Assembly: GCF_008802355.1 (NCBI RefSeq)
Contig: NZ_VZRA01000001.1
Location: forward strand, 1,568,571-1,632,570
Direction of reading: 5' to 3'
Source: Oryzomonas sagensis
GTDB taxonomy: Bacteria > Desulfobacterota > Desulfuromonadia > Geobacterales > Pseudopelobacteraceae
Length of the DNA: 64,000 nt
Shown one piece after another: positions 17,490 through 26,585 of this stretch. Under the pieces are notes generated by a model that worked only from the letters and a program-made list of their open reading frames with translations, did no database searches and had not been told where the DNA came from. The position numbers and the translations under genes are program-made. How positions within the stretch are numbered: position 1 is the first letter of the stretch; each line of letters opens with the position of its first letter.

Positions 17490-18299
17490 CTAATTTTTTA
17501 AATCGCACACCGTCAGGGCGTCCAGTTCGTCCTTTGCCTCGGTGATGGTCGGGTGTTCGCCGCAGAGCGGGCAGGCCGGGTTGCGTTTGAGCGGAATCTC
17601 CCGGAACTTCATGCGCAGGGCGTTGTAGGTGAGGAGGCGGTTGGTCAGCAGTTCACCCTTGCCCAGCAGGAATTTGATCGCCTCGGTGGCCTGGATGGTG
17701 CCCAGGACGCCGGGCAGCACGCCGATCACCCCGGCCTGGGAGCAGGTGGGGATGGCGTCCTTGGGGGGCGGCTCGGGAAAGATGCAGCGGTAGCAGGCCG
17801 ATTCCCCCGGCCGCACGGTCATGGTCTGGCCGTCGAACTGCAGGATGCCGCCATGGGAGTAGGGGATGCCGGCCAGTACGCAGGCATCGTTGATCAGGAA
17901 CTTGGCGGCGAAGTTGTCGGTGCCGTCGATGACAAAGTCGTAGTCGCGGATGATGTCCGCGATATTGGCCGCGTTGACCCATTCCTTATAGGTTCTGACC
18001 CGCACGGCGGGGTTGATGGCCTCCATCTTCTCCCGGGCCGATTCCACCTTGGGCTTACCCACGTCGGGGGTGAAGTGGATCACCTGGCGTTGCAGGTTGG
18101 ACAGGTCCACGTCGTCCGCATCGGCGATACCGAGGGTGCCTATTCCTGCCGCTGCCAGGTAAAGGGCGATGGGCGCCCCCAGGCCGCCGGCGCCGATGAT
18201 CAGCACGCGGCCGTCGAAGAGCCGCTGCTGCCCTTTGCCCCCCACCTCTTTCAGCATGATGTGGCGGGAATAGCGTTCGATCTGCTCGTCGGTCAGCAT
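17490..18299 (-). CDS. hcyF: ThiF/MoeB-family adenylyltransferase, HcyF-like
   Basis: This E1-like enzyme would adenylate the C-terminal glycine of the sulfur carrier so it can be converted to a thiocarboxylate. The 269-residue protein has the nucleotide loop GAGGLG (36-41), the acidic DGTDN (125-129), zinc cysteines CYRC (169, 172) and CPLC (243, 246), and Cys186 in the crossover loop. Unlike longer MoeB proteins it has no rhodanese domain, so sulfur must come from elsewhere, for example sulfide. It starts two bases after the hcyS stop, so the two are almost surely co-translated. MoeB or ThiF function in Mo cofactor or thiamine synthesis is the alternative. Confidence 0.9.
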   Translation of the reverse strand: MLTDEQIERYSRHIMLKEVGGKGQQRLFDGRVLIIGAGGLGAPIALYLAAAGIGTLGIADADDVDLSNLQRQVIHFTPDVGKPKVESAREKMEAINPAVRVRTYKEWVNAANIADIIRDYDFVIDGTDNFAAKFLINDACVLAGIPYSHGGILQFDGQTMTVRPGESACYRCIFPEPPPKDAIPTCSQAGVIGVLPGVLGTIQATEAIKFLLGKGELLTNRLLTYNALRMKFREIPLKRNPACPLCGEHPTITEAKDELDALTVCDLKN

Positions 18300-18301
18300 G
18301 G

Positions 18302-18514
18302 TCAGTGTCCTCCGCCCATGAAGTAGAGGAATTCCAGGGCGTCGCCGTCTTGTACCGGCGTGTTCCCGAAGGCGTCCCGTTCCAGGATCTCGCCCCTCAG
18401 TTCCACGGTAACGTACTGGCGCTGTGCCACATCCAGTTCCTCCAGCAGGGATTCTACGGTGCGGGCCGGGTTTTCTGCGAGGGTGGTTTCTTTTCCGTTG
18501 ATAGTTATGTTCAT
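18302..18514 (-). CDS. hcyS: ThiS/MoaD-like sulfur carrier with masked C terminus, HcyS-like
   Basis: This 70-residue beta-grasp protein has the ThiS pattern (NITINGK start, VESLLEEL helix, VQDGDALEFL near the end). The C terminus is FMGGGH, so a histidine follows the glycines. ThiS and MoaD end exactly in Gly-Gly; carriers with extra residues, such as QbsE and HcyS, are activated by a JAMM protease, and one is encoded two genes downstream. It lies 14 bases after metY and 2 bases before hcyF. The likely product is a thiocarboxylate used by MetY to make homocysteine. Thiamine ThiS is less likely since no thiG is near. Confidence 0.9.
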   Translation of the reverse strand: MNITINGKETTLAENPARTVESLLEELDVAQRQYVTVELRGEILERDAFGNTPVQDGDALEFLYFMGGGH

Positions 18515-18528
18515 GGCAGTTCTCCGTA

Positions 18529-19773
18529 TCAGATGGCGTCCAACGCCTGAGTGAAATCGTCGATGATGTCCTGGGGGGCCTCGATGCCGACCGATACCCG
18601 GACCAGGTCTTCGCACACCCCCATGAGTGCCTTGTCCTCCGGGGGGTAATCGGCGCAGATGGTGCTGGCCGGGTGGATCACCAGGGTCTTGGCGTCGCCG
18701 ATGTTGGCCAGGTTTTTAGCCATGCGCAGGGCGTTGATGACGCGGAAGGCCGTTTCCTTGGAGCCGGTGCCGAAGGTCAACAGCCCGCCGTAGCGGCCGC
18801 CGTACAGGCGGGTGGCGACCCCGTGGCCGGGGGCGTCCTCCAGGCCGGGGTAGTTGACCCACGCCACCTTGGGGTGTTGTGCGAGGAAGCGCGCCAGGGC
18901 CAGGGCATTGCTGCAGTGCCGCTCCATCCTCAGGGCCAGGGTCTGGATGCCCTCGGTCAGCAGGAAGGAGTTGAACGGCGCGGCGCAGGCCCCCACGTCT
19001 TTGTGCACCAGCTTGCGGGCGCGGGCGGTGAAGGCAAATTGCCGGTATTTTTTGTGAAAGGGTTCGAAATGGGGGAAACGGGCGGTGTTCCAGTTGAAGA
19101 CGCCGCGGTCGATGATGACGCCGCCGATGGAGGTGCCGCTGCCGTTGATGTACTTGCTGGTGGAATGGATCACGATATCCGCCCCCAGTTTGGCGCCGTC
19201 GGCAAGATAGGGGGTGGTGACGGTGGCGTCCACGATCAGGGGGAGTCCCGCCTGGTGGGCGATCTCGGCCAGCCTGGGGAGGTCGGGCACATCCAGTTTG
19301 GGGTTGCCCACGGTCTCGACGAACAGGAGCCGGGTTCGGTCGTTGATGGCGGCCCGGACCGATTCCAGGTCCAGGGGATCGACGAAGCGGGCCGTGATGC
19401 CGAAGTTGGCGAGGGTATCGCGGAACAGGGAAAAGGTGCCGCCGAACAGGGAGGAGGATGCCAGAATCTCGTCGCCGGCCCGGACGATGGTCGTGACCGC
19501 GGTGGTGATGGCCGCCATGCCCGAAGCGGTCGCTATGGCCGTGCCGCCCCCCTCCAGCAGTGCCAGACGCCGTTCCAGGGCCTCGGTGGTCGGGTTGCCC
19601 AGGCGGGTATAGACCTGTCCGGCCGCCCGGCCGCGAAAGACATCCTCCAGGGCATCGGCTGTTTCGTAGGCAAAGGCGCTGGATTGAACGATGGGGACCG
19701 AGGTGGCGCCCGCAGGTCCCGGTTCCAGGCCGCCATGCACGAGCAGCGAATCAAAACGTAGTGGTGTTTCCAT
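18529..19773 (-). CDS. metY: O-acetylhomoserine sulfhydrylase (PLP-dependent)
   Basis: MetY makes homocysteine from O-acetylhomoserine and a sulfide donor. The 414-residue protein is a Cys/Met-metabolism PLP enzyme, with TRLGNPTTEALE, ASGMAAI, the PLP lysine in HSTSKYINGSG, and the long MetY-type insertions that distinguish it from shorter MetB/MetC. ATG 19773 has GGAGA 9 bases upstream; the in-frame ATG at 19788 abuts the terminator T run and lacks a site. The SAM-I riboswitch and terminator directly upstream tie it to methionine supply. Being first in an operon with a sulfur carrier, its sulfur donor is probably the carrier thiocarboxylate. Confidence 0.94.
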   Translation of the reverse strand: METPLRFDSLLVHGGLEPGPAGATSVPIVQSSAFAYETADALEDVFRGRAAGQVYTRLGNPTTEALERRLALLEGGGTAIATASGMAAITTAVTTIVRAGDEILASSSLFGGTFSLFRDTLANFGITARFVDPLDLESVRAAINDRTRLLFVETVGNPKLDVPDLPRLAEIAHQAGLPLIVDATVTTPYLADGAKLGADIVIHSTSKYINGSGTSIGGVIIDRGVFNWNTARFPHFEPFHKKYRQFAFTARARKLVHKDVGACAAPFNSFLLTEGIQTLALRMERHCSNALALARFLAQHPKVAWVNYPGLEDAPGHGVATRLYGGRYGGLLTFGTGSKETAFRVINALRMAKNLANIGDAKTLVIHPASTICADYPPEDKALMGVCEDLVRVSVGIEAPQDIIDDFTQALDAI

Positions 19774-19788
19774 GTGATGTGTCTCCAT

Positions 19789-19818
19789 AAAAAAATCCCA
19801 TCTGATGTCAGATGGGAT
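19789..19818 (-). terminator. Riboswitch-controlled terminator before metY
   Basis: An 11-bp perfect stem (19795-19805 with 19808-19818) and a two-base loop are followed on the minus strand by seven T residues, ending just before the metY ribosome site. It is the expression platform of the SAM-I riboswitch. The antiterminator partner is presumably the 3' side of the aptamer. Confidence 0.9.
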
Positions 19819-19849
19819 GGGTGTCACGAAGGATGGGTTTCGCAACCTC

Positions 19850-19960
19850 CACCTCATCTTTGCCGGTACCGGCAGGAATTAGCACCTGACGCCCTGGATG
19901 GGGCCGGTTGCTGTGGTTTCGTCGGGCCTTTCCCTCCACCACTCTCAATAAGGTCTGAGT
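19850..19960 (-). promoter_or_regulatory. SAM-I (S-box) riboswitch
   Basis: Read on the minus strand, the element has the conserved S-box strings in order: CTTATTGAGAG, GGTGGAGGGA, GGCCCGACGAAACC, GCAACCGG, GGTGCTAATTCCTGC and AAAGATGAGG. These match the P1/P2 junction, kink-turn, P3 and P4 of the SAM-I class. SAM binding should favour the downstream terminator and switch metY-hcySFD off when methionine is plentiful. The exact 5' boundary of P1 is approximate. Confidence 0.95.
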
Positions 19961-19985
19961 TGTTATTCGATTGTCTTGAAGGCAA

Positions 19986-20013
19986 TAGTTACAAACTACA
20001 TATATTTTGTCAA
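19986..20013 (-). promoter_or_regulatory. Promoter for the riboswitch-metY operon
   Basis: TTGACA (20008-20013) and TAACTA (19986-19991) are 16 bp apart on the minus strand. Transcription would begin near 19979, about 20 bases before the S-box aptamer, which suits a riboswitch leader. The surrounding DNA is markedly AT-rich. Confidence 0.65.
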
Positions 20014-20205
20014 TAAATTTCTAGGATATATTTAGCATATTGGTGATGTATTTGTGGGAAAATTTTTCCATGAGGGGCGTTGCAATGGTTTTTTGGCTAA
20101 TAACTAATAGCCATCACTCGGTAAAATTGTAACGTATTTTAGTGATAAATACGCCGCCGTCAGGGGGATGTGCTGCGGGGTGCAAGGCGCTTGAGCGAAT
20201 GCTTG
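20014..20205. other. Non-coding spacer
   Basis: This AT-rich stretch between the metY promoter and the lipoprotein terminator has no coding frame that I can support. A small hairpin, GGCTA with TAGCC, is visible near 20095-20112. I see nothing else. Confidence 0.5.
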
Positions 20206-20247
20206 AAAAAACCAAAGGCCGGGGGGATGGTCCCCTCGGCCTTTGGT
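20206..20247 (-). terminator. Terminator after the small lipoprotein gene
   Basis: A 17-bp stem with one mismatch (20211-20227 with 20231-20247) and a 3-base loop are followed on the minus strand by six T residues. It lies 34 bases beyond the stop at 20281. Confidence 0.9.
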
Positions 20248-20280
20248 TGCCTGTTCAACGCGGCTAGTGCGTAGTGTGGG

Positions 20281-20580
20281 TTATTTGATTTTGGTCAGGG
20301 TGAGGTTGCTGCCATCGATTTTCAGGGAATCCTCGCGGAATTTTAGAAAAATGTCCTTTTTGAATTGGTCGATGATCTTGATCCTGCCGTCATTCTGAAC
20401 CATCCAGGTGAAGGGGGTCTTTCCCATGGCGCTGGTGGAAGTGCCGGTGTGGTCATTGGAAAATTCGGCAACGAAATCGAAGCCCTCGGCCTTCCATGTG
20501 CCGTATATTTCGGACTCCGGCCTGCTGCACCCCGCCATGGCCGCAAGACCGATCAGCAAGAACAAAATGCACTTTTTCAT
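20281..20580 (-). CDS. Small predicted lipoprotein of unknown function
   Basis: The 99-residue product starts with a lipoprotein signal (MKK, hydrophobic core, lipobox AMAGC with Cys18). The mature part of about 80 residues has alternating strands (IYGTWKAEGFDFVAEF) like small lipocalin-type or DUF domains that test whether a residue is filled by ligand. I do not recognise the family. The ATG at 20580 has GGGGA about 9 bases upstream. It is monocistronic, between tRNA-Val and its own terminator. Confidence 0.75.
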   Translation of the reverse strand: MKKCILFLLIGLAAMAGCSRPESEIYGTWKAEGFDFVAEFSNDHTGTSTSAMGKTPFTWMVQNDGRIKIIDQFKKDIFLKFREDSLKIDGSNLTLTKIK

Positions 20581-20700
20581 CCGCTTTATTCCCCAAATTT
20601 TGAACAACAAGCAATGACAGCAGCAAAAAGTGAACGGATTTTTTGTTTGGCCCGGACGAAAAATGGCTGCCCAAGTTGGACAGCCATTTATGGTTTTCAT

Positions 20701-20775
20701 TGGTGGGCGCTACTGGGATTGAACCAGTGACCCCTGCCGTGTGAAGGCAGTGCTCTCCCGCTGAGCTAAGCGCCC
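20701..20775 (-). tRNA. tRNA-Val (anticodon CAC)
   Basis: The minus strand folds into a 75-base tRNA including encoded CCA. The acceptor GGGCGCT pairs with AGCGCCC, the D arm is GCTC/GAGC, the anticodon stem CTGCC/GGCAG encloses TTCACAC, giving anticodon CAC for GTG codons, and the T arm is ACTGG/CCAGT with TTCAATC. The discriminator base is A. Confidence 0.96.
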
Positions 20776-20891
20776 GAATGTTTCAATTGAATAACAGAGC
20801 CCGCGGTTTCTGTCAAGCCCCTCTGATCAAAAATTGCGTGGCGTCATGGAAGGCCGGGAAGAAAGGCGCACGTACCCGGAGGTGATTTTGC

Positions 20892-20920
20892 TTGTCATCC
20901 CGTGGCTATCATGCTATAAA
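20892..20920 (+). promoter_or_regulatory. Promoter for rpsB-tsf
   Basis: TTGTCA (20892-20897) and TATAAA (20915-20920) are 17 bp apart. The leader to the rpsB start is about 95 bases, long enough for the S2-binding control element known upstream of many rpsB genes, though I cannot identify it here. Confidence 0.75.
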
Positions 20921-21020
20921 ATTCCGATTTCAATTCGCACGCCTCGGGTAATGAACCGGCGGTGTCCCTTGTGGCTTGCAGGGATTCAACGGGGCGGAGG
21001 AAAAACCAAAGGAGAAGAAC

Positions 21021-21794
21021 ATGTCAAGTATCAGCATGAAGGAACTGCTGGAGGCCGGCGTCCATTTCGGCCACCAGACCAAGCGTTGGAACCCCAAGAT
21101 GAAACCCTATATCTTTGGGGCCCGTAACGGGATCTACATCATCGACCTGCAGAAGACCGTCCGTTATTTCAAATCCGCTTACAATTTCGTCAAGGAATCG
21201 GTCGAAAACGGCAACACCGTGTTGTTCGTCGGCACCAAGAAACAGGCTCAGGACTCGGTGGCCGAAGAAGCGACCCGTTGCGGCATGTTTTACGTCAACC
21301 AGCGCTGGCTGGGCGGCATGCTGACGAACTTCGCCACCGTCAAGCAGAGCATCGACCGTCTCAAACGGCTCGACGCCATGTTCGAGGACGGCACCGTCGA
21401 CGCCTACACCAAGAAGGAGTCTCTCCAGTTCGATAAGGAACGGGAAAAACTCCAGAAGATCCTGGGCGGCATCAAAGGGATGAACAAACTTCCCGGCCTG
21501 ATGTTCGTCATTGACCCCAAGAACGAAGAGATCGCCGTGCAGGAAGCCAACAAACTGGGCATCCCCGTTGTTGCCATCGTCGACACCAACTGCGACCCCG
21601 ATCCCATCGATCACGTTATCCCCGGCAACGACGACGCCATCCGCGCCATTCGTCTGCTGAGCTCCAAAATCGCCGATGCTTCCATCGAAGGTGCCCAGGC
21701 CCGCAACGCCGCTCTTCAGGCCGACAGCGAAGGGACCGAGGAATTCGCCGCTGCCGAGGCGGTGGAAGAAGTCGCCGGCGAGACTGCCGAATAG
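21021..21794 (+). CDS. rpsB: 30S ribosomal protein S2
   Basis: S2 is a small-subunit ribosomal protein. The 257-residue sequence begins [13 protein letters not shown] and has typical segments [33 protein letters not shown] and [12 protein letters not shown]. The last 30 residues form an acidic Ala/Glu tail. ATG 21021 has AAAGGAG 6 bases upstream; a frame extension of 15 codons upstream lacks a site. It is followed by tsf, the usual order. Confidence 0.98.
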   Translation: MSSISMKELLEAGVHFGHQTKRWNPKMKPYIFGARNGIYIIDLQKTVRYFKSAYNFVKESVENGNTVLFVGTKKQAQDSVAEEATRCGMFYVNQRWLGGMLTNFATVKQSIDRLKRLDAMFEDGTVDAYTKKESLQFDKEREKLQKILGGIKGMNKLPGLMFVIDPKNEEIAVQEANKLGIPVVAIVDTNCDPDPIDHVIPGNDDAIRAIRLLSSKIADASIEGAQARNAALQADSEGTEEFAAAEAVEEVAGETAE

Positions 21795-21839
21795 GCACTC
21801 ATTATACATTGATCCCCTGGTACGGGGAAGGAGGATATG

Positions 21840-22490
21840 ATGGCTGTTACTGCTGCACAGATCAACGAACTGAGAAAATCGACCGGGGCCGGCATGCTCG
21901 ATTGCAAGAAGGCCCTTGAAGAAAGTACCGGTGATTTCGAAAAAGCCGTGGATTACCTGCGCAAAAAGGGGCTGGCCGCTGCCGCCAAGAAGGCCGGCAG
22001 AGCCGCCACTGAAGGTGCTGTCGGTTGTTATATCCACGCCGGCGGCAAGATCGGCGTCATGGTCGAGATCAACTGTGAAACCGACTTCGTTGCCAAGAAT
22101 GAAAACTTCCAGGTCTTCGTGAAGGACATCGCCATGCATATCGCCGCCGCCTCGCCCACCTGCGTGCGCCGCGAGGAAGTGCCTGCCGACGTTCTGGAGC
22201 GCGAAAAGGAAATCTATCGCGCCAAGGCCCGTGAAACCGGGAAGCCGGAAAACATCATCGAGAAGATCATCGAGGGGCAGGTCAACAAATTCTACGCCGA
22301 TGTCTGTCTCCTGGAGCAGGCTTACGTCAAGGATACGGATAAAACCATAGAGCAGTACCTCAATGAAACCATCGCCAAGATCGGCGAGAATATGTCCATT
22401 CGCCGCTTTACCAAGTATGTCCTGGGCGAGGGGTTGGAAAAGAAGGAATCGGACTTTGCTGCCGAAGTGGCAGCAGCGGCCGGCATGTAA
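21840..22490 (+). CDS. tsf: Elongation factor Ts
   Basis: EF-Ts recycles EF-Tu by nucleotide exchange. This is the short form of about 216 residues. It has the N-terminal UBA-like domain ([16 protein letters not shown]), the core motif [13 protein letters not shown] and the C-terminal dimer-like module. Two ATGs are in tandem; the second (21840) is chosen because it is 5 bases from GGAGG. A strong terminator follows the stop. Confidence 0.97.
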   Translation: MAVTAAQINELRKSTGAGMLDCKKALEESTGDFEKAVDYLRKKGLAAAAKKAGRAATEGAVGCYIHAGGKIGVMVEINCETDFVAKNENFQVFVKDIAMHIAAASPTCVRREEVPADVLEREKEIYRAKARETGKPENIIEKIIEGQVNKFYADVCLLEQAYVKDTDKTIEQYLNETIAKIGENMSIRRFTKYVLGEGLEKKESDFAAEVAAAAGM

Positions 22491-22500
22491 TCAGACGCCG

Positions 22501-22530
22501 AAGCCGGCCGCCATGGCCGGCTTTTTTTTT
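22501..22530 (+). terminator. Terminator after tsf
   Basis: AAGCCGGCC and GGCCGGCTT form a 9-bp stem with a 5-base loop, followed by nine T residues. It separates rpsB-tsf from pyrH and the genes beyond. Confidence 0.95.
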
Positions 22531-22561
22531 ACTCGCCGCCTTGGTATCATTTCAAATCTGA

Positions 22562-23320
<759 letters not shown>

Positions 23321-23324
23321 AACT

Positions 23325-23882
23325 ATGCCAAAGGCCGTGATCGACGACATGAAGTCCCATATGGAAAAGACCGTCAGCGTTCTCAAGGTAGAATTCCAGA
23401 AGATCAGGACCGGCCGCGCCAGCACCGGCATTCTCGATGCGGTCAAGGTGGAGTATTACGGCAATCCTTCCGCCATTAGCCAGGTGGCAACCCTGGCGGT
23501 GCCGGAGCCGCGCACCATTACCATCTCCCCGTGGGAGGCCAAGATGATCGGCCCCATCGAAAAGGCGATCCTCAACGCCAACATCGGCTTGACGCCCTCC
23601 AATGACGGCAAGATCATACGCCTCAACCTGCCGCCGCTGACCGAGGAACGCCGCAAGGAGATCGTCAAGGATCTCAGGAAAAAGGCCGAAGAGGACAAGG
23701 TCGCCCTGCGCAACATCCGCCGCGACGCGATGGATAAACTGAAGAAGTTGGAGAAGGACAAGGCGGTCACGGAAGATGAATTGAAGAAGTATGAAAAGGA
23801 TGTTCAGGACATTACCAAGAACTTCGAGACCAAGATAGACGAGGCCGTGGCCCATAAGGAAAAAGAGGTCATGGAAGTCTGA
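23325..23882 (+). CDS. frr: Ribosome recycling factor
   Basis: RRF splits post-termination ribosomes with EF-G. The 185-residue protein has KIRTGRAS, PEPRTITISPWE and the long coiled-coil helices of domain I (residues about 105-180). The stop overlaps the uppS start by one base (TGATG), which indicates coupling. Confidence 0.98.
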   Translation: MPKAVIDDMKSHMEKTVSVLKVEFQKIRTGRASTGILDAVKVEYYGNPSAISQVATLAVPEPRTITISPWEAKMIGPIEKAILNANIGLTPSNDGKIIRLNLPPLTEERRKEIVKDLRKKAEEDKVALRNIRRDAMDKLKKLEKDKAVTEDELKKYEKDVQDITKNFETKIDEAVAHKEKEVMEV

Positions 23883-24637
23883 TGGAGCCGCTCGAACCGG
23901 ACAAGCTGCCCACGCATCTTGCCATCATCATGGACGGCAACGGGCGTTGGGCCCAGCAGCGCATGCTCAAGCGCATCGTAGGCCACCAGCGCGGGGCCGA
24001 GACCATCAAGATGGTGGTGGAGCAGGCGTCCCTTCTTGGGATAAAGTACCTGACTCTTTTCGCCTTTTCCTCGGAAAACTGGTCCCGTCCCGCAATGGAG
24101 GTCAAGGCGCTGATGGCGCTGCTCAAGAAGTATATCCGCCAGGAAACGGCGCGCATGATGCGCAAGAACATCCGCTACAATGTCATCGGCAACCGCGGCG
24201 ATCTGCCCGATGATGTCAATGCGACCCTGGAAGACGCCATTCGCGAGACGTCCGGCAATACCGGCATGGTGCTGACCCTGGCGCTTTCCTATGGCGGCCG
24301 CCAGGAGATCAGCATGGCGGCGAACCGGCTGGCCCGGGACGTGGCGGCCGGGAAAATCAAACCGGACGACATCACGATGGAGCTCTTCTCCGGTTATCTC
24401 GATACCGGGGGGCTGCCCGACCCCGACTTCCTGATCCGCACCAGCGGCGAAATGCGCATCAGCAACTTCCTGCTGTGGCAACTGGCCTACACCGAGCTGT
24501 ATTTTACCGAAACCTACTGGCCCGATTTCACCATCAACGAGTTCCACAAGGCTCTGGCCGACTTCCAATCCCGTGAACGGCGTTTCGGCAAAACCAGCGA
24601 CCAACTACTGAATAGGGGTTCCTTATTAAACGCCTGA
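23882..24637 (+). CDS. uppS: Isoprenyl transferase (undecaprenyl diphosphate synthase)
   Basis: This cis-prenyltransferase makes undecaprenyl diphosphate, the lipid carrier for peptidoglycan. The 251-residue protein has the signature HLAIIMDGNGRWA with Asp18, TLFAFSSENW and RTSGEMRISNFLLWQ. Length is normal. Its last codons overlap the start of cdsA. Confidence 0.97.
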   Translation: MEPLEPDKLPTHLAIIMDGNGRWAQQRMLKRIVGHQRGAETIKMVVEQASLLGIKYLTLFAFSSENWSRPAMEVKALMALLKKYIRQETARMMRKNIRYNVIGNRGDLPDDVNATLEDAIRETSGNTGMVLTLALSYGGRQEISMAANRLARDVAAGKIKPDDITMELFSGYLDTGGLPDPDFLIRTSGEMRISNFLLWQLAYTELYFTETYWPDFTINEFHKALADFQSRERRFGKTSDQLLNRGSLLNA

Positions 24638-25419
24638 TCTCAGCGCTTATCCTCCTGCCGGTCCTGATCCTGACCATTCTCAAGGGCGGCCCGCTGTTAT
24701 TCGCCTGCCTGCTGGCCATCTTCGTCTTCATCGGCATCCATGAATTCTACCGCATGGCCCTCCCGGCCAGGACCGTCGAGGTGTGGCCGGCAGCCGTCTG
24801 CGGAACGCTCTTCATTTTCATCCCCTTTTTCGGCAATGATCGCCATCTCCTCGCAGGGGTCGCGCTCCTGTTTTTGGGCTTTGCCCTCCTGTTCCTCTTC
24901 CGTATCCGGGAGGTGGCCGATGCCGCGCGGGAGATCGCCTATGCCATGCTGGCGTTTCTCTACATCCCGTTTTTGTTGATGCACCTGGTCGCGCTGCGCC
25001 AGACGGCCTACGGCATGCAATGGCTCCTGGTCATCATGCTGATCGTCATGACCAACGATTCTGCGGCATATTACACCGGCAGCGCCTTCGGCAAGCACCC
25101 CCTCTACCCGTTGGTCAGCCCCAAGAAAAGCGTCGAAGGGGCTCTGGGCGGGCTCGTCGGCAGCATTGCCGGCACCCTGATCGCCAAGTTCAGCTTCTTC
25201 CCCCAATTGAGCTTTCGGGATGCCCTGGTGACGGCCCTGTTCATCGGCGCCCTCGGGCAGGCCGGCGATCTGTTCGAATCATTACTTAAACGCAGTTTCG
25301 GGGTCAAGGATTCCGGTGCCATCATCCCCGGCCACGGCGGCGTGCTGGACCGTCTGGACAGCATCATCTTCGCCGCGCCGGCCCTCTATTACTACGTCAT
25401 CTATTTTTTCAAGGGATAG
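24625..25419 (+). CDS. cdsA: Phosphatidate cytidylyltransferase
   Basis: CdsA makes CDP-diacylglycerol for phospholipid synthesis in the inner membrane. The C-terminal signature is clear: [13 protein letters not shown] then [11 protein letters not shown]. About eight hydrophobic spans are present. The frame is closed by a stop at 24613, and no ATG, GTG or TTG occurs before 24754, which would remove the first membrane span. CdsA-like sequence ([12 protein letters not shown]) begins at 24628, directly after an ATT at 24625 with AGGGG 6 bases upstream. The ATT is therefore the probable start, giving 264 residues. Overlap with uppS is 13 bases. Confidence 0.93.
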   Translation: MKRLISALILLPVLILTILKGGPLLFACLLAIFVFIGIHEFYRMALPARTVEVWPAAVCGTLFIFIPFFGNDRHLLAGVALLFLGFALLFLFRIREVADAAREIAYAMLAFLYIPFLLMHLVALRQTAYGMQWLLVIMLIVMTNDSAAYYTGSAFGKHPLYPLVSPKKSVEGALGGLVGSIAGTLIAKFSFFPQLSFRDALVTALFIGALGQAGDLFESLLKRSFGVKDSGAIIPGHGGVLDRLDSIIFAAPALYYYVIYFFKG

Positions 25420-25423
25420 CTCT

Positions 25424-26584
25424 ATGAAACATCTTACCATTCTCGGTTCAACCGGTTCCATCGGCGTCAGCACTCTGGAGATCGTCGCCGCGTACCCCGA
25501 CCGTTTCCGTGTGGTCGCCATGACCGCCGGCCGCAATCTCGAACTGTTCGCCCGGCAGATCAAAGCGTTCTCGCCGCGCATCGCCGTGGTCGCCGCCCAG
25601 GAGGATGTCCCCCGCCTCAGGGAAATGTGTTCCGGGGTGACGGTGGAGATTCTGGGAGGTGTCGAAGGCCTGATCGCCGCGGCCACCGCCGGCGAGACGG
25701 AGATGGTGGTGGCCGCCATCGTCGGCGCCGCCGGTCTGGTGCCCACCGCCGCCGCCATCCGGGCCGGCAAGGATATCGCCCTGGCCAACAAGGAAACCCT
25801 GGTCACCGCCGGGCATCTCTTTATGAACATGGTCGCCGAGTACGGCGTCAAGCTCTATCCGGTGGACAGTGAGCACAGCGCCGTGTTCCAGTCCATGGAA
25901 GGGCATCGTAGCGAGGATATCACGCGGCTCATCCTGACCGCTTCGGGCGGTCCGTTTTTGACCACGCCGACCGAGCAACTGGCCGGCGTCACCGTGCGGG
26001 ATGCCCTCAATCATCCCAACTGGAGCATGGGGCGCAAAATCACCATCGATTCGGCAACCATGATGAACAAGGGGCTGGAGGTACTGGAGGCGCGCTGGTT
26101 GTTCGGCGTGCCGGTGGAGAAGATCGACGTCAACATCCACCCCCAGAGCATCATCCACTCCATGGTCGAATACGTGGACGGCTGCGTCATCGCCCAGTTG
26201 GGCACGCCCGACATGAAGGCCCCCATCGCCTACGCCCTGTCGTATCCGGAACGGGTGGCAACCGGCGTCAAACCGCTCGACCTGACCGCTCTGCCCGGGC
26301 TGACCTTCTTCAGGCCTGACCGGGAAAAATTCCGCTGCCTCGGCTTGGCCTATCGCGCCATCAAGGACGGGGAGAGCATGCCGGCCGTGATGAATGCCGC
26401 CAACGAGATCGCCGTGGAGGCGTTCCTGGAGGGGCGGCTCGGTTTCATGCAGATCGCCCAGGTCATTGAACGGACCATGGACGCCCATGAGGCCCATAAC
26501 CTGAAATCCATCGAAGAGGTGCTGCTGGCCGACCGCTGGGGACGCGATCGGGCGCGCGAGATCTGCCGGGGAATGGTGAACTGA
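25424..26584 (+). CDS. dxr: 1-deoxy-D-xylulose 5-phosphate reductoisomerase
   Basis: Dxr makes MEP, the committed step of the non-mevalonate isoprenoid pathway. The 386-residue protein has the NADPH loop GSTGSIG (8-14), [22 protein letters not shown] and SASGGPF-type TASGGPF, plus [17 protein letters not shown] precedes the ATG. It lies 4 bases after cdsA; uppS and dxr in one operon both serve isoprenoid lipid supply. Confidence 0.98.
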   Translation: MKHLTILGSTGSIGVSTLEIVAAYPDRFRVVAMTAGRNLELFARQIKAFSPRIAVVAAQEDVPRLREMCSGVTVEILGGVEGLIAAATAGETEMVVAAIVGAAGLVPTAAAIRAGKDIALANKETLVTAGHLFMNMVAEYGVKLYPVDSEHSAVFQSMEGHRSEDITRLILTASGGPFLTTPTEQLAGVTVRDALNHPNWSMGRKITIDSATMMNKGLEVLEARWLFGVPVEKIDVNIHPQSIIHSMVEYVDGCVIAQLGTPDMKAPIAYALSYPERVATGVKPLDLTALPGLTFFRPDREKFRCLGLAYRAIKDGESMPAVMNAANEIAVEAFLEGRLGFMQIAQVIERTMDAHEAHNLKSIEEVLLADRWGRDRAREICRGMVN

Positions 26585-26585
26585 C

